A stretch of DNA of 64,000 nt, taken from assembly GCA_004554455.1 (NCBI GenBank), contig SFMG01000008.1, positions 1-64,000 on the forward strand, given 5' to 3'. The notes under the pieces were generated by a model. That model was not told where the DNA came from and did no database searches. It worked only from the letters and a program-made list of their open reading frames with translations. Source of the DNA: Bacteroidales bacterium. GTDB taxonomy: Bacteria; Bacteroidota; Bacteroidia; Bacteroidales; UBA932. A program made the translations under genes and the position numbers. Below, in pieces: positions 8,126 through 15,365 of the stretch; position 1 is the first letter of the stretch, and each line of letters begins with the position of its first letter.

Positions 8126-8244
8126 GGACGTTGAGCGTGGCAGGACGTTGAGCGTGGCGGGGCGTTGAGCGTGGCAGGACGTTGAGCGTGGCAGGACGTT
8201 GAGCGTGGTAGGACGTTGAGCGTGGTAGGACGTTGAGCGTGGCG
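8126..8244. repeat. Seven tandem copies of a 17-bp unit
   Basis: GGACGTTGAGCGTGGCA and close variants occupy 8126-8244 in exactly seven 17-bp steps. Differences fall at position 3 and at the last two positions. Seventeen is not a multiple of three, so every frame reads different peptides and the array is not a coding repeat. It forms the outer edge of the first mosaic, just after the rpsU terminator. Two copies and one copy lie in opposite orientation near 45417-45450 and 46017-46033. Confidence 0.92.
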
Positions 8245-8442
8245 GCTTTTTGGGCGGGTGCTGCGCACCCTCGGCGGCAAAAACATAGGGAAATGCCGCC
8301 TCCGGGCGCACCAGCACCCGCTTTTGCCGCCACTGTCGAACCAGCGTCCACACAAATTACCTCCGGCGCGACTCCGACTTACCTCCGACATGCCTCCAGA
8401 GCGACTAATCTAATGAACGCGTGCTGAAGATGGCCTGCTGCA
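8245..8442. repeat. Repeat element X (long-hairpin element), first mosaic
   Basis: This segment of about 200 bp recurs in inverted orientation at 45239-45416 and 45839-46016. Its core is a long hairpin: GCGGGTGCTG pairs with CAGCACCCGC, followed inward by a GC-rich stretch and GGCGGCA / TGCCGCC around a loop of about 14 nt. This copy has an extra short duplication of a Tcggagg-type motif (about 8360-8398) that the other two lack. There is no conserved reading frame. Confidence 0.82.
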
Positions 8443-8848
8443 TGCATCGATTCTTGATTTCAAGCCCAGACTTGGGAATCGATGCAAGGTTTGGCCTGTT
8501 TACGCCCTCCAGCGTGCATCGATTCTTGATTTCAAGCCCAAACTTGCGAATCGATGCAAGGTTTCACCCGATTATGCCCTGCTGCATGCATCGATTCTTG
8601 ATTTCAAGGCCAGACTTGGGAATCGATGCAGGGTTTTGCCTGTTTACGCCCTCCAGCGTGCATCGATTCTTGATTTCAAGCCCAGACTTGCGAATCGATG
8701 CAGGGTTTTGCCTGTTTATGCCCTCCTGCGTGCATCGATTCTTGATTTCAAGCCCAAACTTGCGAATCGATGTAAGCTTTTCCTCGGAAACAGCCCAAAG
8801 GCTGCAGTGATTCTTGATTTGAGGGGGTCAATTTGAGAATCACTGCAG
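8443..8848. repeat. Six hairpin units with an exact 72-bp period (element Y)
   Basis: Hairpin cores start at 8443, 8515, 8587, 8659, 8731 and 8803. Each core is 44-46 nt, with an 11-bp outer stem TGCATCGATTC / GAATCGATGCA, an inner CAAG/CTTG pairing, and 28 bp of similar linker. The sixth unit has the changed stem TGCAGTGATTC / GAATCACTGCA: both arms changed together and pairing is kept. No spacers of differing sequence and no cas genes are present, so it is not a CRISPR array. The unit recurs six times in the second mosaic. Confidence 0.9.
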
Positions 8849-9110
8849 GAAAGTTGTGGCTCAGCGACAACGACTTCCGCGTCCGATTCTAATTTCGTCT
8901 CGGCAAAGAAGAATAGTTTCGCCTGCAGCGGTCGTAGCGGCAACGAGATCTGCGTCCGATTCTGTTCTTTGTTGCGGCTAAGGAGAATGGTTTCGCCTGC
9001 AGTGGCCGTAGCGGCAACGAGGTCCGCGTCCGATTCTAATTTTCGTCGCGGCAAAGAAGAATAGTTTCGCCTGCGGTTCTTATCGCTGCTGCAGCTAAGA
9101 ATAGTCCGCC
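8849..9110. repeat. Element Z array (about 73-bp units)
   Basis: Units beginning GCGTCCGATTCT lie at 8879, 8952 and 9026 and are 73-74 bp apart. Each holds TTTCGCCTGCAG and GTAGCGGCAACGAG blocks. The same unit recurs at 9218 and 9291 and, inverted, in the second mosaic. No coding potential is apparent: frames change from unit to unit. Confidence 0.8.
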
Positions 9111-9503
9111 TGCAGCGCAGTCGTGGGGTGCAGGCAGGGACAGGGTGCCACGAAGGCGGCATAATCCTAAGTAAAAAGCCGCCGGAGTGGCACCTGTCCC
9201 TGCCGCAACAACGCTCTGCGTCCGATTCTAATTTCGTTGCCACGAAGGAGAATGGTTTCGCCTGCAGTGGCCGTAGCGGCAACGAGATCTGCGTCCGATT
9301 CTAATCTTCGCTGCGGCAAAGAATAACCGTTTCGCCTGCAGAACGCCATTACCCTCACCGCTGCTGCAGTGAAGAACGGCCCGCCTGCAGCGCAGTCGTG
9401 GGGCGCAGGCAGGGACAGGGTGCCACGAAGGCGGCATAATCCTAAGTAAAAAGCCGCCGGAGTGGCACCTGTCCCTGCCGCAACAACGCTCCGCGGCCGA
9501 TTC
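9111..9503. repeat. Two long palindromes (element W) around more Z units
   Basis: Two nearly identical copies of about 100 bp (9111-9213 and 9382-9492) flank Z units at 9218 and 9291. Each W is a large hairpin: GGCAGGGACAGG then TGCCAC pairs with its complement over about 18 bp with one bulged G, and an inner GGCGGC / GCCGCC stem surrounds an A/T-rich loop containing CCTAAGTAAAAA. A diverged, inverted W sits at about 44843-44930. The shape suggests a small non-autonomous mobile element or a BIME-like (mosaic intergenic) element, but no terminal target duplication was found. Confidence 0.8.
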
Positions 9504-9531
9504 TATCCTTCGTTGCAGCAAAGGAGGTAAG

Positions 9532-9569
9532 TCAACAAAGAAGGCCACTGCGTTTAATGCAGTGGCCTT
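9532..9569 (-). terminator. Terminator of the thrA-egsA operon
   Basis: The perfect 11-bp stem AAGGCCACTGC / GCAGTGGCCTT with a 7-nt loop lies 44 bp after the egsA stop. On the minus strand it is followed by the T-rich TTCTTTGTTG. The T run is interrupted, so strength is uncertain. Confidence 0.7.
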
Positions 9570-9612
9570 CTTCTCACTTATGGATTCTCTAGGACTAACC
9601 CCGGGACGGGAC

Positions 9613-10959
9613 TCAGATCTCCCAGACTCCGCCCTTGCCGAAGACCTTGTCGAGGAGCTCGTCATAGATGCAGGCCCTCTTGGCGAGGTCGAGGATATTG
9701 ATTCTCCAGCGCATAAGCTGGACGAAATCGGTCATCTTGCGGACATCGGCACGGGTCAGGCCGATCTGCTCAGGCTCGGTAGGGGCACCGGCACGGCCGA
9801 ACATCTCCTTCACCTGGGCAAAAGGCATCACCTGGTTCTGGAGACGGCGCTTGAAGTCAGGCCAGTTCTCCTTGAGGGCGGTAAGCTGCTCACGCACCTT
9901 CTCCTTTGGCTGCCACTTCTTGGTGATTTCCTCATAGCCGAGAGTAGGCACAGGGAAATCCTTGAAGATCTCGAGGGCCCTCTGCTGCTCCTGCTCGAGA
10001 GTAGGCCAGGCCTCGACACACTTCTCCACATCCAGCTTGCTGAGGTCGAAGGTGAAGAGAGCATCGAAGAAGGCGCTCACGGCAAGCTCACCAATGGCCA
10101 CCTGGAAGCCGTGGGAAACAGGACGGCCGTTGAAAGTGTGGTGAGTCATATCCAGATAGTGGTTGTAGAGATGCTCCGCGCAGGAAACGCAGCGGGTGTC
10201 ACCACCGCTCACCTCCTGGCCGACGCCACAGAGAGCAAGCCCGAGGAAAAGCTTCTCGACTGTGGCAGGGACACAATTGCGTATGCCCTCCGGATCGTCA
10301 AGCATATCACGCAGGTGAGCCTGAGTGAGATACCAGGCCTCCTTGTGGATAGGTTCGGTGCCGAAAAGGTCGGCAATCATCCACTCTCCGCCGGAGCTGA
10401 GCTTGGCGGCGAGATCGGCATAGCCGGCTGCAGTAAGGAAATATGGAGCGGAAGACAGCACCTTGGAATCAGCAACAATCACCTGAGGCGGATTGCACTT
10501 GAAGCTGACCTTGGCGCCGCGCTCGTCATTGATTGCGGCAGTGGAAGAGGTGTAGCCGTCCACCGAAGCAACGGTAGCCACGCATATATACTGGCGGTCA
10601 TTGCGGAAAGAACTGTACTTGGCCAGGTCGTTGATAACGCCGGAGCCCACAGCGATAAGCACACCGTTCTCCTGCTCAATAATCTTGTCCAGCAGCTCGA
10701 TGAACTTCCAGTCAGGATGGAAACGGTCCTCGGTGATGATATAGGTCGTAGCAGGGACGCCTGCCTTGGCCAGTTCGTAGAAAACCCTCTCGCCAGCCAC
10801 CTTCCAGGTAATCTTGTCGGCGAGAACTATGGCCTTGCGGCCAGCGTGGTACTTGTTGAAAAGAGCCGGAACCCTGTCGAGAATGTTCTCTCCGAATTCG
10901 AGGGCCTTGGTTGCAACCGAGATCTTGAGTGCCTCGGCAATCACTTTTTGTGTATCCAT
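9613..10959 (-). CDS. sn-Glycerol-1-phosphate dehydrogenase-like protein (AraM/EgsA family)
   Basis: A 448-residue cytoplasmic NAD(P)-dependent dehydrogenase of the dehydroquinate-synthase/iron-ADH fold. It shows the nucleotide-binding GSGVINDLAKY, the TVASVDGYTSSTAA segment and the metal-ligand region MTHHTF and VSHGFQVAIG. In archaea and in Bacillus (AraM) such enzymes make sn-glycerol-1-phosphate from dihydroxyacetone phosphate. The ATG at 10959 is chosen because the family N terminus begins there and it lies 1 bp after the stop of the upstream gene. It is last in a minus-strand operon with a phosphoesterase, an organophosphate transporter and an epimerase, so a related phosphorylated polyol could be the true substrate. 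Confidence 0.85.
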   Translation of the reverse strand: MDTQKVIAEALKISVATKALEFGENILDRVPALFNKYHAGRKAIVLADKITWKVAGERVFYELAKAGVPATTYIITEDRFHPDWKFIELLDKIIEQENGVLIAVGSGVINDLAKYSSFRNDRQYICVATVASVDGYTSSTAAINDERGAKVSFKCNPPQVIVADSKVLSSAPYFLTAAGYADLAAKLSSGGEWMIADLFGTEPIHKEAWYLTQAHLRDMLDDPEGIRNCVPATVEKLFLGLALCGVGQEVSGGDTRCVSCAEHLYNHYLDMTHHTFNGRPVSHGFQVAIGELAVSAFFDALFTFDLSKLDVEKCVEAWPTLEQEQQRALEIFKDFPVPTLGYEEITKKWQPKEKVREQLTALKENWPDFKRRLQNQVMPFAQVKEMFGRAGAPTEPEQIGLTRADVRKMTDFVQLMRWRINILDLAKRACIYDELLDKVFGKGGVWEI

Positions 10960-10960
10960 A

Positions 10961-12619
10961 TCAATAGATTTGAGTTTCTTCATATTCTGGAGCAACAGCC
11001 TCGGAATAGTCTGCATTCTCCCAGCTGTCGCATTCATATATCTTGCTTTCGCTGAAACGGCGTCCCGCACCGTCGGTTACGACGACCTTCACTTTGGCCG
11101 AAGGGTCCTGAACGTCGTAGCGGAACATGTGCCAGCACTGGGCGCAGTAGTTGTTGCGTCTGCTCCCCTTCGCATGTCCGCGGCCGATGACGCCCACATT
11201 ATAGCCTATGGCCCACCAGTCCTTGCTGCTGCGGTCCGTAGGCACGAAATCCTTGTCGCGCTCCATCGGCTGCAGCTCCGACGCGCAGAGGCGTCCGTTT
11301 TCATATACCTCGACCTTCCAGTCTTCGTCCCAGTTGAAAACGTTGATCAGCAAGGTGTTATGTCCATATTGCATAGGGAAGGCCTCGAACTTGCCTCCGA
11401 AGACGGCGTCGCCTCTGTATATGCGCATCTGGTGACGGTCGCTGAAACCGAGACCTTTATATATATGGGAGACGAGCCTGTTGCCCTCGAAGCGGCAGAC
11501 CAGATAGCCGTTAGGCGAACCGTCCGCGCAGTTGCGGGACCACCACCAGCAGCCGGACATCGCGCCTACGGTGAACTCACGCACTCCCCCGCTCAGGGTG
11601 TTCTTGAAATTGGTGTGCGTATGTCCGGAAAAGACCATAGGATTGGCATAGCCGGAAATAAGATCCACAGCATCGAAGAGGTTCTGCATATCGTGGCGCT
11701 TGCCCTCCTCCTTCACCGAAGAGAGACTCTTGGTGGATATTGGAATATGGAGACAGAGCAGCACCATCTTGTCCTTTGGCACATAGCTCAGGTCACGGCG
11801 CAGCCATTCCAGCTGCTCATCGCTGAATCCGGCGCTGTAGTTGCCCGGCTTCTCCAGGCCTTCGAAACGGACGTTGTTCATCGAAATGATATGCACGTCT
11901 CCCCTGTTCCAGGAATAATCCACAGGACCGAAGACGGCCTCGAACATCCTGTTGCGGCGCAGGGCCGGAGTCGGATTGATTTCGTCCACCACACCCGCGG
12001 CAAACTCGAAATCGTGGTTGCCGACGGTCTGGAACACAGGCATTCCGGCCTTGTCGGCAGCCATTTCCTCGCGTATGATTGGCAGGAGGTAGTTGGTATT
12101 GCGCCCGCCCTCCGTGTAAGCGATGTCGCCGAGGGTGACGGCATAACAGTTCCCCTTCTGCTTGCGGGAATATGCCTTCACGTCAGGGATGCCCTCGGTC
12201 TTCAACCTGTTCACGTGCAGGGTATTCTGGCACTGAGGGTCGCCTATGAAGAAGAGATTGAAGGACTTCTCCTCCTTGCGCATTTTCTCGAGCACGAAGT
12301 CATAGCTGAGACGCTTGTCATCCAGCTTGCGGTAGAAGCAAGGCTGGCCCTGGCGCAGCGGCACCTCGTAGCCGGAAGGAAGGGATATGAACACCCAATT
12401 GGAGGCCGGGGTGCGGACGAAACTGTAGCGGCCGTCCTCATCGGTGACGGTGACGCTGTAATTGTCGGAAACCACTACTCCCGGGATAGGATGTCCCTCG
12501 GAATCACGTACCTGGCCGCAGACGTCGAAACGCGGGTCGGGAGTCTGGGCGGAGGATATGCCCGTCGCAAGTGCGAGACAGAGTCCGAGACTCAGGAAAA
12601 AACCGCTGAGCTTTCTCAT
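10961..12619 (-). CDS. Secreted calcineurin-like phosphoesterase
   Basis: 552 residues. A signal peptide (MRKLSGFFLSLGLCLALATG) is followed by a short carboxypeptidase-regulatory-like N domain (VCGQVRDSEGHPIPGV), then a metallophosphatase core with the metal ligands FIGDPQ, GDIAY, GNHDFEF, LHIPIS and GHTHTN, and a C-terminal beta domain. It is exported, so it probably frees phosphate or splits phosphodiesters in the periplasm. Its ATG overlaps the transporter stop in ATGA. An upstream extension of the frame is rejected because it overlaps the transporter. Together with the transporter this suggests handling of an external organophosphate. Confidence 0.88.
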   Translation of the reverse strand: MRKLSGFFLSLGLCLALATGISSAQTPDPRFDVCGQVRDSEGHPIPGVVVSDNYSVTVTDEDGRYSFVRTPASNWVFISLPSGYEVPLRQGQPCFYRKLDDKRLSYDFVLEKMRKEEKSFNLFFIGDPQCQNTLHVNRLKTEGIPDVKAYSRKQKGNCYAVTLGDIAYTEGGRNTNYLLPIIREEMAADKAGMPVFQTVGNHDFEFAAGVVDEINPTPALRRNRMFEAVFGPVDYSWNRGDVHIISMNNVRFEGLEKPGNYSAGFSDEQLEWLRRDLSYVPKDKMVLLCLHIPISTKSLSSVKEEGKRHDMQNLFDAVDLISGYANPMVFSGHTHTNFKNTLSGGVREFTVGAMSGCWWWSRNCADGSPNGYLVCRFEGNRLVSHIYKGLGFSDRHQMRIYRGDAVFGGKFEAFPMQYGHNTLLINVFNWDEDWKVEVYENGRLCASELQPMERDKDFVPTDRSSKDWWAIGYNVGVIGRGHAKGSRRNNYCAQCWHMFRYDVQDPSAKVKVVVTDGAGRRFSESKIYECDSWENADYSEAVAPEYEETQIY

Positions 12620-14064
12620 TGCTGCTCCTCCTCGTATGCGCTGGCCTTGGCCCTGAATATGGTAAGGAGCATAAGAGCCGCAGCTATTGACACTACTATC
12701 ATGGTCACGAAGACGAGGTTCCATCCCCAGTGCTCCGCAATGAAACCGAAGATAACGCCGGACACAATGGTGCTGGCATAGCCGAAGATTCCGAGTATTC
12801 CGTTCGCGGTGGCGGCTGCCCTGTTGGTGGCGTGCTGTACGGCACATATACCCAGAAGAGCCTGAGGGCCGTAGATAAAGAAGCCTATGAAAGCGAAAGG
12901 AATCATAGTTACCCACCAGGCCGCATCAGATGGTATGAACCAGAAGCAGGCGGTCACGAGAGCCACTCCTATCATGCATACCAGGGAGGTATGGTGGGCC
13001 TTGCTCTTGAAGATGTGGTCGGTGGCCCAGCCCCAGAAGAGCATTCCCAGGTTGCCGCCTATGAGCTCGAATACGACCATCACCGTGGTGGCGCTGGCCA
13101 GGCTCATTCCCTTTGCCTCGGAAAGGAGGGTAGGACCCCAGTCCAGACAGGCGAAGCGAACTATATATACAAAGAAATTGGTCAGGGCAAGCACCCAGAT
13201 CACAGGGTTCCTATAGACTCTCCTGCTGACGAAGACCTTGTATTCCGCCTTTTCCTCAGGAGTCTTGACTATGGCCTTCTTCTTGCCGACCACCTCAGGG
13301 AGACCCACGTCGGTAGGGGAATCCTTCAGGGTGCAGATCAGGAAAATGCTGCCCAGCACTGCCACGAGGGCCGGAAGGATGAAGCACCACCTCCAGGCGC
13401 CGTAATGGGCCGCGAACTGGAGCACCTTAGGGTCGGCGACATCCAGACTGAGGTTGGAAGCTATAGCGGCAAGCATCTCCGGATTGGAGCTCACGTCAGT
13501 GCCGAGATGAGGCATTATGAACCATCCGCAGAGAGCCATTGCCAGACCCGCTCCTATGGAGTGGGACATATTCCATATACTCATCTTGGTGGCGAGCTCG
13601 TTCGGGTGGATCCACTGGGAGATGGTCTTGGTGCAAGGAGGCACGCCCATTCCCTGAAGGAAGCCGTTGACAACCCAGAGCAGGCCCATAGTATAGACCA
13701 TTATCGAGGCGAATGCCACTCCGGAGCCGTGGGATCCGGCTATTCGGGCCAGGAAGCCGGCGAACCAGTCGCTGCAGCCGAAGCCGATGTTGACGACGCC
13801 GCAGAGCAAGAGCCCCAGAGCCATTATGCGTTTTGCGCTGCCGCGATCGGTGAGTATGCCGTTCACGAAACGGGAAAGGCCATAGATTACGCCATTGAGA
13901 GTGAGGAAGATGCCGAGCTGCACCTTGCTGATTCCGTAGTCGGCCTGGAGGCCGGGCATGGCCAGGGCGAAATTCTTTCTGACCAGATAAAACATGGCAT
14001 AGCCTACCATCGTGATGATGATGGTACGCCACTGCCAGTACTTCAAGCTCTTGCTAGTCTGCAT
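12616..14064 (-). CDS. Organophosphate:phosphate antiporter (GlpT/UhpT-like MFS)
   Basis: A 482-residue inner-membrane protein with about 12 hydrophobic segments. The N-terminal FYLVRKNFALAMPGL and GLSRFVNGILTDR are characteristic of the OPA family, which exchanges glycerol-3-phosphate or sugar phosphates for inorganic phosphate. The start is preceded directly by ATAT. The stop overlaps the phosphoesterase start by 4 bp. The substrate cannot be told from sequence; the neighbours suggest a polyol or sugar phosphate. Confidence 0.9.
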   Translation of the reverse strand: MQTSKSLKYWQWRTIIITMVGYAMFYLVRKNFALAMPGLQADYGISKVQLGIFLTLNGVIYGLSRFVNGILTDRGSAKRIMALGLLLCGVVNIGFGCSDWFAGFLARIAGSHGSGVAFASIMVYTMGLLWVVNGFLQGMGVPPCTKTISQWIHPNELATKMSIWNMSHSIGAGLAMALCGWFIMPHLGTDVSSNPEMLAAIASNLSLDVADPKVLQFAAHYGAWRWCFILPALVAVLGSIFLICTLKDSPTDVGLPEVVGKKKAIVKTPEEKAEYKVFVSRRVYRNPVIWVLALTNFFVYIVRFACLDWGPTLLSEAKGMSLASATTVMVVFELIGGNLGMLFWGWATDHIFKSKAHHTSLVCMIGVALVTACFWFIPSDAAWWVTMIPFAFIGFFIYGPQALLGICAVQHATNRAAATANGILGIFGYASTIVSGVIFGFIAEHWGWNLVFVTMIVVSIAAALMLLTIFRAKASAYEEEQQ

Positions 14065-14073
14065 ATATGTCTG

Positions 14074-14742
14074 TTACTTGGAAATTGCTGCACGGAAGGC
14101 AGGGATAGTGTCCTTGAGCTCCATACCCTTGCGGTAGATGCCGGCCGTTCCGCCGACGAAGATGGATGCGCCGAGGGAGGCCATATATTCGGCTCTCTCG
14201 CAGCTTACGCTGCCATCGACACTGATGCGTATATGGCTGCCGCCGTGGCTGTCGAGGAAGCGCCGCATATCCCCCACTTTCTCCATTATGCCCTCGACCA
14301 GCTTGCCGCCCGCATAGCCCGGACGCACGGTCATCACAGTTACGGTGTCGATATACGGGATATGGGCTTCCATTGCCTCCACCGGAGTCTCCGGATTGAT
14401 TGCCAGGCCGAAAAGCGCACCCTTGGAATGTACCTCAGCGCTCAGGGCCTCGAAGCTCCTGTCAAGCTCCACGTGGGAGGAGAGTATGTCACCCTTTCTC
14501 AATTCGATGAAGGAAAGGAACTGCTCAGGATTCTCCACCATAAGATGTATGTCCAGCGGGAGAGTGGTGTAACGCTGCATAGCCTTCACGGCATCGGGGC
14601 CGAAGGTAAGGTTAGGCACGAAATGGGCATCCATCACATCCACGTGAAGCCAGTCCACGCCATACTTTGCAAGCTCATCTATGTCCCGGCCGAAGTGCAT
14701 CAGATCGGAACACATTACTGATACGGAAATTATTCTCTGCAT
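14074..14742 (-). CDS. Ribulose-phosphate 3-epimerase family protein
   Basis: A 222-residue TIM barrel with the metal-binding and catalytic segments LHVDVMDAHFVPNLTFGP, PLDIHLM and ISVDGSV. Rpe interconverts ribulose-5-P and xylulose-5-P. Paralogues such as AlsE act on other ketose phosphates, and placement in an operon with a transporter and a polyol-phosphate dehydrogenase makes a specialised paralogue likely. It is 26 bp after the DUF1963 gene and 9 bp before the transporter. Confidence 0.88.
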   Translation of the reverse strand: MQRIISVSVMCSDLMHFGRDIDELAKYGVDWLHVDVMDAHFVPNLTFGPDAVKAMQRYTTLPLDIHLMVENPEQFLSFIELRKGDILSSHVELDRSFEALSAEVHSKGALFGLAINPETPVEAMEAHIPYIDTVTVMTVRPGYAGGKLVEGIMEKVGDMRRFLDSHGGSHIRISVDGSVSCERAEYMASLGASIFVGGTAGIYRKGMELKDTIPAFRAAISK

Positions 14743-14768
14743 AACAATTTATGTAATAAAACGCGAAG

Positions 14769-15362
14769 TTAATCGTTTTCTTTAAGGAAAGCAACTGCTT
14801 TCTTCCAATTTCCGTAACGCAGGTCAGAAGGGCTTATGGCTATGTTCAGAGTTTTCCCGCCTTCACCCCCGAAAGAAAGCTGGAGCAGATTCACCCAGTC
14901 CGAGTGATTTTCCCGGAATCCCTCCGGAAGTTCACCAAGCATCCTGAGTCCGGAATCGTCGTCGGGACAGTTTCCCAGCACTATCTCAAGGGGTCTTTCG
15001 CTAAGCGCCGAGCCGTCCTCACCCTCCAGCACGCAGCTGCGGAAGGTCTCGAAATTGATATCCTTCGCATATTTCACCCTCAACGCCTGCCTCGGCCATT
15101 CTCCCCTGCCATAGCAATAAGGGGTTTCGTAGCCGAAAAGATGGTCGGCGGAAGCGAAGAAATAAAGCATACCCTCGTGAGGGAGTATACCTTCGGGATC
15201 CAGTGGGGCCAGATATTCGCAATTGATCTGGCAAAGGAAAGTCATAGGGTAGCCGTCGTCGAGAGGATACTCCATATCCTCCTGCAGGTCCGGGTCACCC
15301 CACCATTTCGAAGCGCAGAAAAGATTGCTTTCCGTCTGCCTCAGAGCAATGGATATGGCCAT
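14769..15362 (-). CDS. DUF1963 (YwqG-like) protein
   Basis: 197 residues. The segments KWWGDPDL, MTFLCQINC and LPHEGMLYFF match the YwqG/DUF1963 family, whose biochemical role is not established. It has no signal peptide and is probably cytoplasmic. It begins 3 bp after the thrA stop, so it is almost certainly co-transcribed with it. It is at the short end for the family, but nothing looks broken. Confidence 0.82.
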   Translation of the reverse strand: MAISIALRQTESNLFCASKWWGDPDLQEDMEYPLDDGYPMTFLCQINCEYLAPLDPEGILPHEGMLYFFASADHLFGYETPYCYGRGEWPRQALRVKYAKDINFETFRSCVLEGEDGSALSERPLEIVLGNCPDDDSGLRMLGELPEGFRENHSDWVNLLQLSFGGEGGKTLNIAISPSDLRYGNWKKAVAFLKEND

Positions 15363-15365
15363 AAA

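Noticed and set aside
8443..8848. Possible CRISPR array (regular repeats)
   Set aside because: The 28-bp linkers between hairpins are themselves alike, so there are no spacers, and no cas gene is present.
8065..9665. Several open frames of 60-190 codons across the first repeat mosaic, with Pro/Arg/Ser-rich products
   Set aside because: Frames shift with every 17-, 72- or 73-bp unit, no frame is shared by the inverted copy at 44.8-46.1 kb, and no start context or family motif is seen. They are products of GC-rich repeats.
12620..12916. N-terminal extension of the phosphoesterase
   Set aside because: It overlaps the transporter gene, while a normal signal peptide begins at 12619 in an ATGA overlap.
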